Assembly: GCF_030506255.1 (NCBI RefSeq)
Contig: NZ_CP113431.1
Coordinates: 1-64,000 of the forward strand
Length of the DNA stretch: 64,000 nt
Origin: Nocardioides sp. Arc9.136
GTDB taxonomy: Bacteria > Actinomycetota > Actinomycetes > Propionibacteriales > Nocardioidaceae
Reading direction: 5' to 3'
The notes below the pieces were generated by a model. It made no database searches. It saw only the letters and a list, made by a program, of their open reading frames with translations, and was not told where the DNA came from. Positions 20,457 through 28,201 of this stretch are shown piece by piece. How positions within the stretch are numbered: position 1 is the first letter of the stretch; every line of letters begins with the position of its first letter. A program made the position numbers and the translations under genes.

Positions 20457-20485
20457 TTCTGCACAGGCTTGTCCACCGCTGTGGA
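20414..20485. repeat. 72-base near-perfect palindrome
   Basis: Two 34-base arms (20414-20447 and 20452-20485) with only four mismatches flank TGCG. The inner 18 bases of each arm (20430-20447 and 20452-20469) are perfectly complementary. The outer ends are TCCACAG, the DnaA-box core, in inverted orientation. It covers the end of the SAV_915-like gene and faces the end of crgA. It could be a bidirectional terminator for these convergent genes, but no T-run follows on either side. Confidence 0.85.
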
Positions 20486-20573
20486 GAAGTCGCGCCGGAA
20501 ATGCCGACCGCCGGCCGGCCCGGAGGCCGACCGGCGGTCGGGGTGGTGCGTGCTCGGCGGCGCCGAGGGGAGG

Positions 20574-21026
20574 TCACTCCCAGCGCGTGGCGTAGGTGAA
20601 CCCCACCGCCATGAACCCGATGCCGACGACCAGGTTCAGCTGGCCGAGGTCGTTGAAGACCCAGAGACTGCTGAGGTCGTCGCTGAAGACGTAGAAGGTG
20701 CAGATCCACAGCAGGCCGACGAGGAAGCACCCGAGCATGCCGACCACGACGCCGCGACCGCGGCCGAGCGGCGTGGAGGGGTGGGCGGCGACGATCAGCC
20801 CGAGGAAGAGCAGGCCGAAGCCGACCAGGTAGTTCCAGTCGCCGAGGTCGGCCATGAACGCCGGGCTGCCGGCCTCGCCGGAGCCGTCGGGGCGGACAGC
20901 GGCGTAGTAGTACGCCGTCCAGGCGATGCCCACCACCATGAGCACCAGGGCCAGGACGAACCGCACCGATGCGATCGGTCCCCGCACGGGGGCGAGGGGG
21001 TCGCGCTCGGTCTTCTGCTTGGCCAC
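20574..21026 (-). CDS. crgA: Cell division protein CrgA, double-length form
   Basis: CrgA is a small membrane protein that recruits or stabilises divisome partners in actinobacteria. The usual protein has about 85-95 residues and two helices. This one has 150 residues and four helices arranged as two modules. Module 1 has SVRFVLALVLMVVGIAWTAY and DLGDWNYLVGFGLLFLGLIV. Module 2 has GVVVGMLGCFLVGLLWICTF and DLGQLNLVVGIGFMAVGFTY, ending TRWE. The GTG at 21026 follows AGGAGA and gives the charged MAKQKTERDPLAP N-terminus. It is divergent from the DUF881 gene, as in many relatives. Confidence 0.85.
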   Translation of the reverse strand: MAKQKTERDPLAPVRGPIASVRFVLALVLMVVGIAWTAYYYAAVRPDGSGEAGSPAFMADLGDWNYLVGFGLLFLGLIVAAHPSTPLGRGRGVVVGMLGCFLVGLLWICTFYVFSDDLSSLWVFNDLGQLNLVVGIGFMAVGFTYATRWE

Positions 21027-21083
21027 GGTCTCTCCTGGTGGTCTCGCCGGTCCGTCCGCGACCGGGCGCCGCGGGACGCGGGA

Positions 21084-21089
21084 TACCTT
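21084..21089 (+). promoter_or_regulatory. -10 box for a leaderless DUF881 transcript
   Basis: TACCTT is followed after seven bases by the GTG of the DUF881 gene, with no ribosome site between, as expected for a leaderless mRNA. Confidence 0.5.
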
Positions 21090-21096
21090 AGTCGGC

Positions 21097-21897
21097 GTGA
21101 CGTCCGGATCCCACGCGCGGCCTGAAGACCGCCCGCCGCGCCGCTGGAGCGGCCTGCTGCGGCGCCCGCGCGGTCGCGCCGCCCTCGGCTGGCGGATCGG
21201 CACGCCCGTGATGGTCGTCCTGAGCGGCGTGCTGTTCGTGGCGAGCGCCGAGAACAGCGAGGGCACCGACCTGCGGCCGGGGCGCTACACCGACCTCGCG
21301 TCGCTGGTGGAGGCCGAGGCCGACCAGTACGACGCGCTCCGCGAGCGCGCCACCGAGCTCGACGACGAGGTCGACCGGCTCGCCGGGTCGGTCTCCGACG
21401 CGGGCGTCACGAAGCTGCGCCAGCGGGCCGACCAGCTGCGCGACCCGGCCGGGCTGGAGCCGCAGCGGGGGAGCGGGGTGCGGATCACGCTCTCGGACGC
21501 TCCTCGCGAGGTGGTCGAGGCCCAGCCGGAGGCCGCGGACGTCAACGAGTACGTCGTCCACCAGCAGGACATCCAGGCGGTCGTCAACGCGCTGTGGCGC
21601 GGCGGCGCGACGGCCGTGACGATCGCGGGCCAGCGGATCATCACCACCACCGGCATCAAGTGCGAGGGCAACGCCGTCACCCTGCACGGCGTGCCCTACC
21701 CCCAGCCCTACGTCATCGAGGCGGTCGGCGACCCGACCAGCCTGCAGTCCTCGGTCGGGGCCGACTCCTACGTCGCGGCCTACCTCGACGCGGTCGCCCG
21801 CGACACCGTCGGCTGGGACCTCGAGGTCGAGGACGACGTCGAGGCGCCGGCGTACGAGGGCGTGCTGGCCATGTCCTACGCCGAGCCGATCGACTGA
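21097..21897 (+). CDS. DUF881 membrane-anchored protein
   Basis: A 266-residue protein of the DUF881 family (YlxW-like), commonly found near crgA and pknB and thought to act at the division site; the molecular role is unknown. An arginine-rich cytoplasmic head precedes a single helix (about residues 38-55, PVMVVLSGVLFVASAE). A short coiled coil follows (YDALRERATELDDEVDRLAG). The external domain has the family motifs GSGVRITLSDAP, VVHQQDIQAVVNALWRGGA and CEGNAVTLHGVPYPQPYVIEA, where no block longer than these is given. Start GTG 21097 appears leaderless. Confidence 0.88.
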   Translation: MTSGSHARPEDRPPRRWSGLLRRPRGRAALGWRIGTPVMVVLSGVLFVASAENSEGTDLRPGRYTDLASLVEAEADQYDALRERATELDDEVDRLAGSVSDAGVTKLRQRADQLRDPAGLEPQRGSGVRITLSDAPREVVEAQPEAADVNEYVVHQQDIQAVVNALWRGGATAVTIAGQRIITTTGIKCEGNAVTLHGVPYPQPYVIEAVGDPTSLQSSVGADSYVAAYLDAVARDTVGWDLEVEDDVEAPAYEGVLAMSYAEPID

Positions 21898-21913
21898 GCC
21901 CGGTCGACTGGGC

Positions 21914-23698
21914 TCAGCCGCGGCCGTCGCGGGAGGGCACCGCGGGCGGCAGGTCGGTCGGGAGGCCGCTGGGGTCCGGCGTCTCGCTGGGCGACGGGGT
22001 GTCGCTGGGCTCCTCCTCCGGCTCGAACGTGGAGACGACGATGGTGATCGTCGAGCCCTCCGGCAGCGTCTCGCCGGCCTGCGGGCTCTGCTGGATCACG
22101 GTGCCCGCCGGCTCGGTGGTGTCGGAGCTGCGGACGACCGAGGTGCGGAACCCAGCCTCGCCGATCAGCCGCTCGGCCTCCCGCTGGCGGCGACCGACGA
22201 CGTCGGGCACCTCCTCGGGACCGTCGGAGTAGGAGATGGTGACCGTCGCCCCGTCGGCGACCTCCTGCCCGGCGGCCGGGGCCTGGGCGATGACCTGGCC
22301 GGCCGGCTCGTCGGAGGAGGTCTCCTCCTGGGCGGTGCGCAGCCCGGCCGAGCGCAGCTGGGCCGCGGCGTCGGCCCGGCTGAGACCGACGACGGACGGC
22401 ACGGTCACCTTCGGCTCCCCGAGGGAGACGACGAGGTCGACGGCGGTGCCGGGGTCGACGTACTGGTCGCGGTTCGGCTCCTGCTCGGAGACCTTGCCGG
22501 CGGGCACCGCCTCGTCCTCGGCGAAGGACACGTTCCCGACGCTGAGCCCGGCCTCGCGGATCTCCGCGCGGGCCTGGTCGTCGGTGAGGCGGATCAGGTT
22601 CGGCACCTGGACCTGCTCGGGAGGCGACTCGAAGAGCCGGCCGGCCGCGAAGACGCCGGCGGCCACGAGCACGAGGGCGAGCACGACGAGGAACGCGATC
22701 AGGCCGGTACGCCGTCCCGGCCGGTCGTCGCCCGCCGGTGGCAGCGGCGGGCGGGCGGCCGTGCTGGTCGTGGCCGAGGTGGGCATCGGCGCCGGCGCGA
22801 CGTGGGTGACCGGCACCGCCGCGGTCGGCGGCGGGACCGTCGCCTGGACGGGGCGGCCGGCGAGGTAGCGCTCGATGTCGCTGCGCATCGCGGCGGCGGA
22901 CTGGTAGCGGTCCTCGACGCGCTTCGCGAGCGCCTTCATCACGATCGCGTCGACCTCGGGCGGGAGGTCCTGGTCGTGGTCCGACGGCGGCCGGGCGGGC
23001 TCGCGGACGTGCTGGTAGGCCACCGCGACCGGGCTGTCGCCCACGAACGGCGGACGGCCGGTCAGCAGCTCGTAGAGCAGGCAGCCGGCGGAGTAGACGT
23101 CGGAGCGTGAGTCGACGGTCTCTCCGCGCGCCTGCTCGGGGGAGAGGTACTGCGCGGTGCCGACCACGGCGGCGGTCTGGGTCATCGTCGAGGACGCGTC
23201 GCTGATCGCCCGGGCGATGCCGAAGTCCATCACCTTGACGTCGCCCGACGGTGTGAGCATGACGTTGCCGGGCTTGATGTCGCGGTGGATGATCCCGGCA
23301 CGGTGGCTGTAGTCGAGCGCCGACAGCACGCCGCTGGTGATCTCCAGCGCGCGCTCGGGGAGGATCTTGCGGCCCTCGCGGAGGATGTCGCGCAGCGTCC
23401 GCCCGGCGACGTACTCCATGACGATGTAGGGCTGGGCGACACCGCTGCCGTCGGTGGCCAGCTCCTCGCCGGTGTCGTAGACCGCGACGATCGCGGGGTG
23501 GTTCAGCGAGGCCGAGGACTGCGCCTCGCGGCGGAACCGGGCCTGGAACGTCGCGTCGCTGGCGAGGTCGGTGCGCAGCCGCTTGACCGCGACCACCCGG
23601 CCCAGCCGCGTGTCGGTGCCCTTGCGCACCTCGGCCATGCCGCCCCGGCCGAGCAGCTCGCCGAGCTCGTAGCGCCCGCCGACGACGGGGCCGGTCAC
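21914..23698 (-). CDS. pknB: Serine/threonine kinase PknB with PASTA domains
   Basis: PknB is a transmembrane kinase that senses peptidoglycan and controls growth and division. In 594 residues it has the kinase (about 10-270) with glycine loop GRGGMAEV, K39, catalytic HRDIKPGN, DFG and the activation-loop threonines in TMTQTAAVVGTAQYLSPEQ. A Pro/Ala linker, one helix (TGLIAFLVVLALVLVAAGVF) and three external PASTA repeats follow. The repeats start VPNLIRLTDDQA, VPSVVGLSRADA and VPDVVGRRQREA; the mycobacterial protein has four. A Glu/Ser/Pro tail ends it. GTG at 23698 overlaps the pknA stop (GTGA). Confidence 0.95.
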   Translation of the reverse strand: MTGPVVGGRYELGELLGRGGMAEVRKGTDTRLGRVVAVKRLRTDLASDATFQARFRREAQSSASLNHPAIVAVYDTGEELATDGSGVAQPYIVMEYVAGRTLRDILREGRKILPERALEITSGVLSALDYSHRAGIIHRDIKPGNVMLTPSGDVKVMDFGIARAISDASSTMTQTAAVVGTAQYLSPEQARGETVDSRSDVYSAGCLLYELLTGRPPFVGDSPVAVAYQHVREPARPPSDHDQDLPPEVDAIVMKALAKRVEDRYQSAAAMRSDIERYLAGRPVQATVPPPTAAVPVTHVAPAPMPTSATTSTAARPPLPPAGDDRPGRRTGLIAFLVVLALVLVAAGVFAAGRLFESPPEQVQVPNLIRLTDDQARAEIREAGLSVGNVSFAEDEAVPAGKVSEQEPNRDQYVDPGTAVDLVVSLGEPKVTVPSVVGLSRADAAAQLRSAGLRTAQEETSSDEPAGQVIAQAPAAGQEVADGATVTISYSDGPEEVPDVVGRRQREAERLIGEAGFRTSVVRSSDTTEPAGTVIQQSPQAGETLPEGSTITIVVSTFEPEEEPSDTPSPSETPDPSGLPTDLPPAVPSRDGRG

Positions 23699-25335
23699 GG
23701 CGTGCTCCCGGCCGTCGGGGTGGACATGCCGGTCGCCTGCGCGGGGGACGCCTGCGCCGGCGACGCCTGGGCGGTGGGCGCCGGGGCCGTGGGGGACGGC
23801 GGGGTGGACGTGGTCGGCTCCTGGGTGGGTTCCTGCGTCGGGGTCGGGGTCGGGGTGGGCGTCGGGGCCTGGGTGGTCGGCTCGGCCGACGGCTCCTCCG
23901 GCGTGGGCTCCGGGGTCGGCGCCTCCGTGGTGGGCTCCGGGGTCGGCTCGACGACCGGCTCCTCGCCCCAGAACTGGACGACGACGCGCTCGCCCTCGTC
24001 GAGCCGGCCCGAGGGGTCGACGGTCGTCACCGTGCCCGGCGTCTCGCCCCCGGGGTTGGCGACCTCCTCGGTGGTCACCCGCAGGCCGGCGCGCGTCAGC
24101 TCGCGGCGCACGTCACCGACCGGGCGCCCGAGGTAGTTGTCCTCGTCGATGGTGATGGTGCCGGCGGACGCGGTCGGCCGGTCGGTCGGGTCCTCGTCGC
24201 CGTCCTGCCCGGCCAGCGCGATGGCGGCGACGACGCCGGCGATCACGAGGACCGCGACGAGCAGGCCGATCACCAGGCCGGTCCGGCGGCGGTCGGCGTC
24301 CTCGGCCGTCTCGTCGGCGGCGACGGCGCCGGTCGTGCCCGTGGCGGCAGCGGCCGGCAGCGGGGGCACGACGGCGGTCGCCTCGGACGGGGGCGTCGCG
24401 ACGACGGTCGGCGCGAGGAGCTGGGTCTGCTCCGCGGCCGAGGCCGGCGGCGGGGCCAGGAGCTCGGTGGAGGGGTCGCGCAGCGCGGCCGCGAGCGCCG
24501 AGGCGTCGGCGTACCGCTCGGCGGGGTCCTTGGCGAGCGCGCGGCGCACCACCGCGGCCAGGTCGGCCGGCACCGAGTCGGGCAGGTCCGGGACCGGGTC
24601 GTTGAGGTGGGCCAGCGCGGTGGCGACCGGGGAGTCGGCCTGGAAGGGACGCCGGCCGGCGAGCATCTCGAAGGCGACGACGCCGAGCGCGTACACGTCG
24701 GAGGCCGGTGTCGCGGGGTTGCCGCGGGCCTGCTCCGGCGAGAGGTACTGCGGGGTGCCCATCACCTGGCCGGTCTGGGTCATCCCGATCCCGTCGGCGG
24801 CGCGCGCGATGCCGAAGTCGGTGATCTTGACCGTGCGGTCCGGGGTGACCAGCAGGTTGGCCGGCTTGATGTCGCGGTGCACGATGCCGGCGGCGTGGGC
24901 GGCCGCGACGGCGTCGGCGACCTGCCCGAGCAGCTGGCGCACGGCGTCCGGGTCGAGCGGCTCGCCCTCGCGGAGGAGGGCCGACAGCGGCTGCCCGTCG
25001 ACCAGCTCCATGACGAGGTACGGACGGGGGACGCCGGACCCGTCGGTGGCCGCGGCCTCCCCGAAGTCGTAGACGGCCGCGACGCCCGGGTGGTGCAGCG
25101 AGGCGGCGTGGCGCGCCTCGGTCTCGAAGCGGGAGCGGAACGTCGCGTCGTCGGCGTACTCGCTCTTGAGCAGCTTGACCGCGACCTCGCGACCCAGGGT
25201 GGTGTCGGTGGCCCGCCACACCTCGCCCATGCCGCCGGTGGCGATCCGGCCGTCGAGGCGGTAGCGGTGGGCGTCGTCGGCGTAGCGGTCGCCGGGGGCG
25301 CCCGGGGCCCCGAAGGTCACGGTCGGGTCGCTCAC
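23695..25335 (-). CDS. pknA: Serine/threonine kinase PknA-like, with one PASTA repeat
   Basis: The 546-residue kinase has the loop ATGGMGEVW, VAVKLLK lysine, HRDIKPANLLV, DFG and MTQTGQVMGTPQYLSPEQ. One membrane helix (GLVIGLLVAVLVIAGVVAAI) leads to a single PASTA-like repeat starting LGRPVGDVRRELTRAGL, then a long Pro/Glu/Thr tail of about 100 residues rich in EPTPEP-like units. Mycobacterial PknA lacks PASTA domains, so this copy could sense cell-wall fragments itself. It sits between pbpA and pknB with overlapping starts and stops. The pknA name comes from operon order. Confidence 0.9.
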   Translation of the reverse strand: MSDPTVTFGAPGAPGDRYADDAHRYRLDGRIATGGMGEVWRATDTTLGREVAVKLLKSEYADDATFRSRFETEARHAASLHHPGVAAVYDFGEAAATDGSGVPRPYLVMELVDGQPLSALLREGEPLDPDAVRQLLGQVADAVAAAHAAGIVHRDIKPANLLVTPDRTVKITDFGIARAADGIGMTQTGQVMGTPQYLSPEQARGNPATPASDVYALGVVAFEMLAGRRPFQADSPVATALAHLNDPVPDLPDSVPADLAAVVRRALAKDPAERYADASALAAALRDPSTELLAPPPASAAEQTQLLAPTVVATPPSEATAVVPPLPAAAATGTTGAVAADETAEDADRRRTGLVIGLLVAVLVIAGVVAAIALAGQDGDEDPTDRPTASAGTITIDEDNYLGRPVGDVRRELTRAGLRVTTEEVANPGGETPGTVTTVDPSGRLDEGERVVVQFWGEEPVVEPTPEPTTEAPTPEPTPEEPSAEPTTQAPTPTPTPTPTQEPTQEPTTSTPPSPTAPAPTAQASPAQASPAQATGMSTPTAGSTP

Positions 25336-26804
25336 TGGCGGATCACCGCCTCCATGACGGCCTTGGCGATCGGGCCGCCGAGCGCGCCGCCGGCGATCTC
25401 GGAGCGGGAGATGTCGGCGTTCTCGATGACCACCGCGACCGCGACGTCCTCGTCGGGGGCGAAGGACACGAACCAGGCGTACGGCGGCCGGTCGGGGTCG
25501 CCGCTCTGCGCGGTGCCGGTCTTGCCGGCGACCTCGACGCCCTGGATCTGCGCCGGGGAGGCGGTGCCCTGCTCGACCGTGGCCACCATCAGCTCGGTGA
25601 CCTCGTCGGCGGTCTGCGGCTTGACGGCCCGGGACAGCTCGCTGGGCTCGGTCTTGTCGAGGACCTCGTAGTCGGCCGACTGCACCTCGTCGACGACGTA
25701 GGGCCGCATCACGACGCCGCCGTTGGCGATGCCGGCGACGACCATCGCCATCTGCAGCGGGGTCGCCCGGACGTCGAACTGACCGATGCCGGTCTGGCCG
25801 AGCTCCGCGGCGTTCGGGTCCTCGGGGTAGACCGACTCGGCCTGCGGGCGCAGGTCCTGGAGGTAGTCGCTGTTGAAGCCGAAGCCCTCGGCGGTCTCCC
25901 GCATCTTCTCCGCACCGACCTCACCGGCGATCGCGGCGAAGCTGGTGTTGCAGGACTGCTCCATCGCCTGGGTGAACGGGATCCGGCTCGTGCCGCAGGG
26001 GCGGCCCTCGTTGTCGATCAGGCCGGTCTCGCCGCTCGTCAGCGGCAGCTGGTACGTCGCGCCGCCCGGCACCAGGTCGTCGGCGGTGTAGAGCCCCGCG
26101 TCGATCGCCGCGGCCGCGGTGACCACCTTGAACGTCGAGCCGGGAGGCAGCGTGGTCTGGATCGCCCGGTTCAGCAGCGGCTGGGCGGGGTCCTCCTGGA
26201 GCCGGTCCCAGGCGTCGGTGACCTCGCTGAAGTCGTGGGAGGCGAGGTTGTTGGGGTCGTAGGTCGGCAGCGAGACCATCGCGAGCACCTTGCCGCTGCT
26301 CGGCTGCAGGGCGACGACCGAGCCGCGGGTGCCGGCCCCCAGCCTGGTCAGGCCCTCGTACGCCGCGTCCTGGGCGGCCGGGTCGATCGTCAGCTGGACG
26401 TTCCCGCCCTCGCTGTTGTCGTTGCTGACCAGGTCGACCAGCTTGGTCACGAACAGCCGGGAGTCCTCCCCGGAGAGCACGTCGTTCTCCGAGCGCTCGA
26501 TGCCGCTGGCGCCGTACTGGTAGGAGAAGTAGCCGGTCAGCGGGGCGTACTTGAACGGCTGGGGGTAGGTCCGCTGGAACTCGAACCGGTCGCCCGAGCG
26601 CTCGCTGACCGCCACCGAGTCTCGGCCGACGAGGATCGCGCCCCGCTCGCGGGAGAACGCCGCGTCGATCACCCGCCGGTTGCGCGGGTCGTCGTTGAGG
26701 TCGCCGGCCGCTTGGTACTGCAGGTAGGTCGCGTTGACCATCAGCGCCAGGAAGAGCAGCAGGCAGAAGATCGAGATGGTGCGGATCGGCTTGTTCATCG
26801 TCAT
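25332..26804 (-). CDS. pbpA: Penicillin-binding protein PbpA (class B transpeptidase)
   Basis: PbpA cross-links peptidoglycan during growth and septation, paired with the RodA/FtsW-like glycosyltransferase encoded just upstream. The 490-residue protein has one N-terminal helix (ISIFCLLLFLALMVNATYLQ), a PBP dimer-type N-domain, and a transpeptidase domain. That domain has SxxK in LPPGSTFK, SxN in EQSCNTSF and KTG in VAGKTGTAQ. Of two near-adjacent ATG codons, 26804 overlaps the rodA stop (ATGA) and is preferred; 26798 is the alternative. Confidence 0.95.
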   Translation of the reverse strand: MTMNKPIRTISIFCLLLFLALMVNATYLQYQAAGDLNDDPRNRRVIDAAFSRERGAILVGRDSVAVSERSGDRFEFQRTYPQPFKYAPLTGYFSYQYGASGIERSENDVLSGEDSRLFVTKLVDLVSNDNSEGGNVQLTIDPAAQDAAYEGLTRLGAGTRGSVVALQPSSGKVLAMVSLPTYDPNNLASHDFSEVTDAWDRLQEDPAQPLLNRAIQTTLPPGSTFKVVTAAAAIDAGLYTADDLVPGGATYQLPLTSGETGLIDNEGRPCGTSRIPFTQAMEQSCNTSFAAIAGEVGAEKMRETAEGFGFNSDYLQDLRPQAESVYPEDPNAAELGQTGIGQFDVRATPLQMAMVVAGIANGGVVMRPYVVDEVQSADYEVLDKTEPSELSRAVKPQTADEVTELMVATVEQGTASPAQIQGVEVAGKTGTAQSGDPDRPPYAWFVSFAPDEDVAVAVVIENADISRSEIAGGALGGPIAKAVMEAVIRQ

Positions 26805-28201
26805 GACAGGCGTACCACCTGGGTGGTCTCGGCGGCGGCGTCGTCGTCGTCGGTGTCCGCGGTCGGGACCGGCCGGCGGGCGAGGTCGGAGACGCGGATC
26901 ACGAGCGCGATGATCACCCAGTTCGCGACCAGCGAGGAGCCGCCGTAGGAGAGGAACGGGGTGGTCAGGCCGGTGAGCGGGATCAGCCGGGTGACACCTC
27001 CGACGACCACGAACACCTGGAGCGCGAAGACGCTCGCGAGCCCCGTGGCGACCAGCTTGCCGAACGCGTCGCGCGAGATCAGCGCGGCCCGCAGCGAGCG
27101 CTCCACGATCAGGCCGTACATCAGCAGGACGGCCATGACGCCGGTCAGGCCGAGCTCCTCGCCGATCGAGGCGACGATGAAGTCGGACTCCGCGTAGGAG
27201 ATCCGCCACGGGCTGCCCTCGCCGAAGCCGCGGCCGAGCAGGCCGCCCCAGGACATGCCGAACATCGACTCGACGATCTGGCGGCCGTTGTCGCTGGTGC
27301 CCTCGCCGTAGTAGGCGAAGGGGTCGAGCCAGAGGTCGACCCGGTCCTGCACGTGGCCGAAGAGGCGCCACGCGACGACCGCGCCGGCCAGGAACATCGC
27401 CGAGCCCACGACCAGCCAGCCGGGACGCTCGGTGGCGACGTAGAGCATGACCAGGAAGAGGCCGAAGAAGAGCAGGCTGGAGCCGAGGTCGCGCTGGAAG
27501 ACCAGGATGCCGAGGCTGATCAGCCACATCGCGAGGATCGGACCCAGGTCGCGGCCGCGGGGGAGGTCGACGAAGACCAGCCGCCGGCCGGCCAGCGCCA
27601 GCGCGTCGCGGTGGAGCACCAGGTAGCCGGCGAAGGCGACCACGAGGAGCACCTTGGCGACCTCGCCGGGCTGGAAGCTGAACGGCCCGACGCCGATCCA
27701 GATCCGCGCGCCGTTGATGGTCTTGCCGATCCCGGGGACCAGCGGCAGCAGCAGCAGCACGATCGCGCCGAGCCCGCTGGTGTAGGTGAAGCGGGTCAGC
27801 ACGCGGTGGTCGCGGATGACGATCAGTGTGCCGATGAAGAGGACGACGCCGAGGGTCATCCAGGTCAGCTGCTGGCGGGCGAACGTCGTGTCGCCCGCGG
27901 CCAGGTCCAGGCGGTGGATCACCGCGAGCCCGAGCCCGTTGAGCGCGGCCACCACGGGCAGCAGCACCGGGTCGGCGTACGGCGCCACGAAGCGGATCAC
28001 CACGTGTGCGGCCACCACCAGGCCGGCCAGCCAGCCGCCGTACCCGAGGAGGTCGACGGGGACCTCGCCCTCGACGCCGATGCCGACGGCGGCGTACGCC
28101 CCGATGCCGACCGCGAGGGCCAGGACGAGCAGGAACAGCTCGGCGCCCCGGCGGCGCCGGTGGACGAAGCCCATGATCGCGCCCTGCTGCGCGCCCGCCA
28201 T
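26801..28201 (-). CDS. rodA: FtsW/RodA/SpoVE-family peptidoglycan glycosyltransferase
   Basis: SEDS proteins polymerise lipid II into glycan chains. The 466-residue protein has about 11-12 membrane helices and SEDS signatures: TINGARIWIGVGPFSFQPGE, FQRDLGSSLLFF, ESDFIVASIGEELGL and LPLTGLTTPFLSYGGSS-like (here IPLTGLTTPFLSYGGSS). An acidic, Asp/Ala-rich tail follows the last helix. ATG 28201 overlaps the pstP stop by one base (TGATG). It is paired with pbpA in the same operon, the usual SEDS-bPBP partnership. Confidence 0.95.
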   Translation of the reverse strand: MAGAQQGAIMGFVHRRRRGAELFLLVLALAVGIGAYAAVGIGVEGEVPVDLLGYGGWLAGLVVAAHVVIRFVAPYADPVLLPVVAALNGLGLAVIHRLDLAAGDTTFARQQLTWMTLGVVLFIGTLIVIRDHRVLTRFTYTSGLGAIVLLLLPLVPGIGKTINGARIWIGVGPFSFQPGEVAKVLLVVAFAGYLVLHRDALALAGRRLVFVDLPRGRDLGPILAMWLISLGILVFQRDLGSSLLFFGLFLVMLYVATERPGWLVVGSAMFLAGAVVAWRLFGHVQDRVDLWLDPFAYYGEGTSDNGRQIVESMFGMSWGGLLGRGFGEGSPWRISYAESDFIVASIGEELGLTGVMAVLLMYGLIVERSLRAALISRDAFGKLVATGLASVFALQVFVVVGGVTRLIPLTGLTTPFLSYGGSSLVANWVIIALVIRVSDLARRPVPTADTDDDDAAAETTQVVRLS

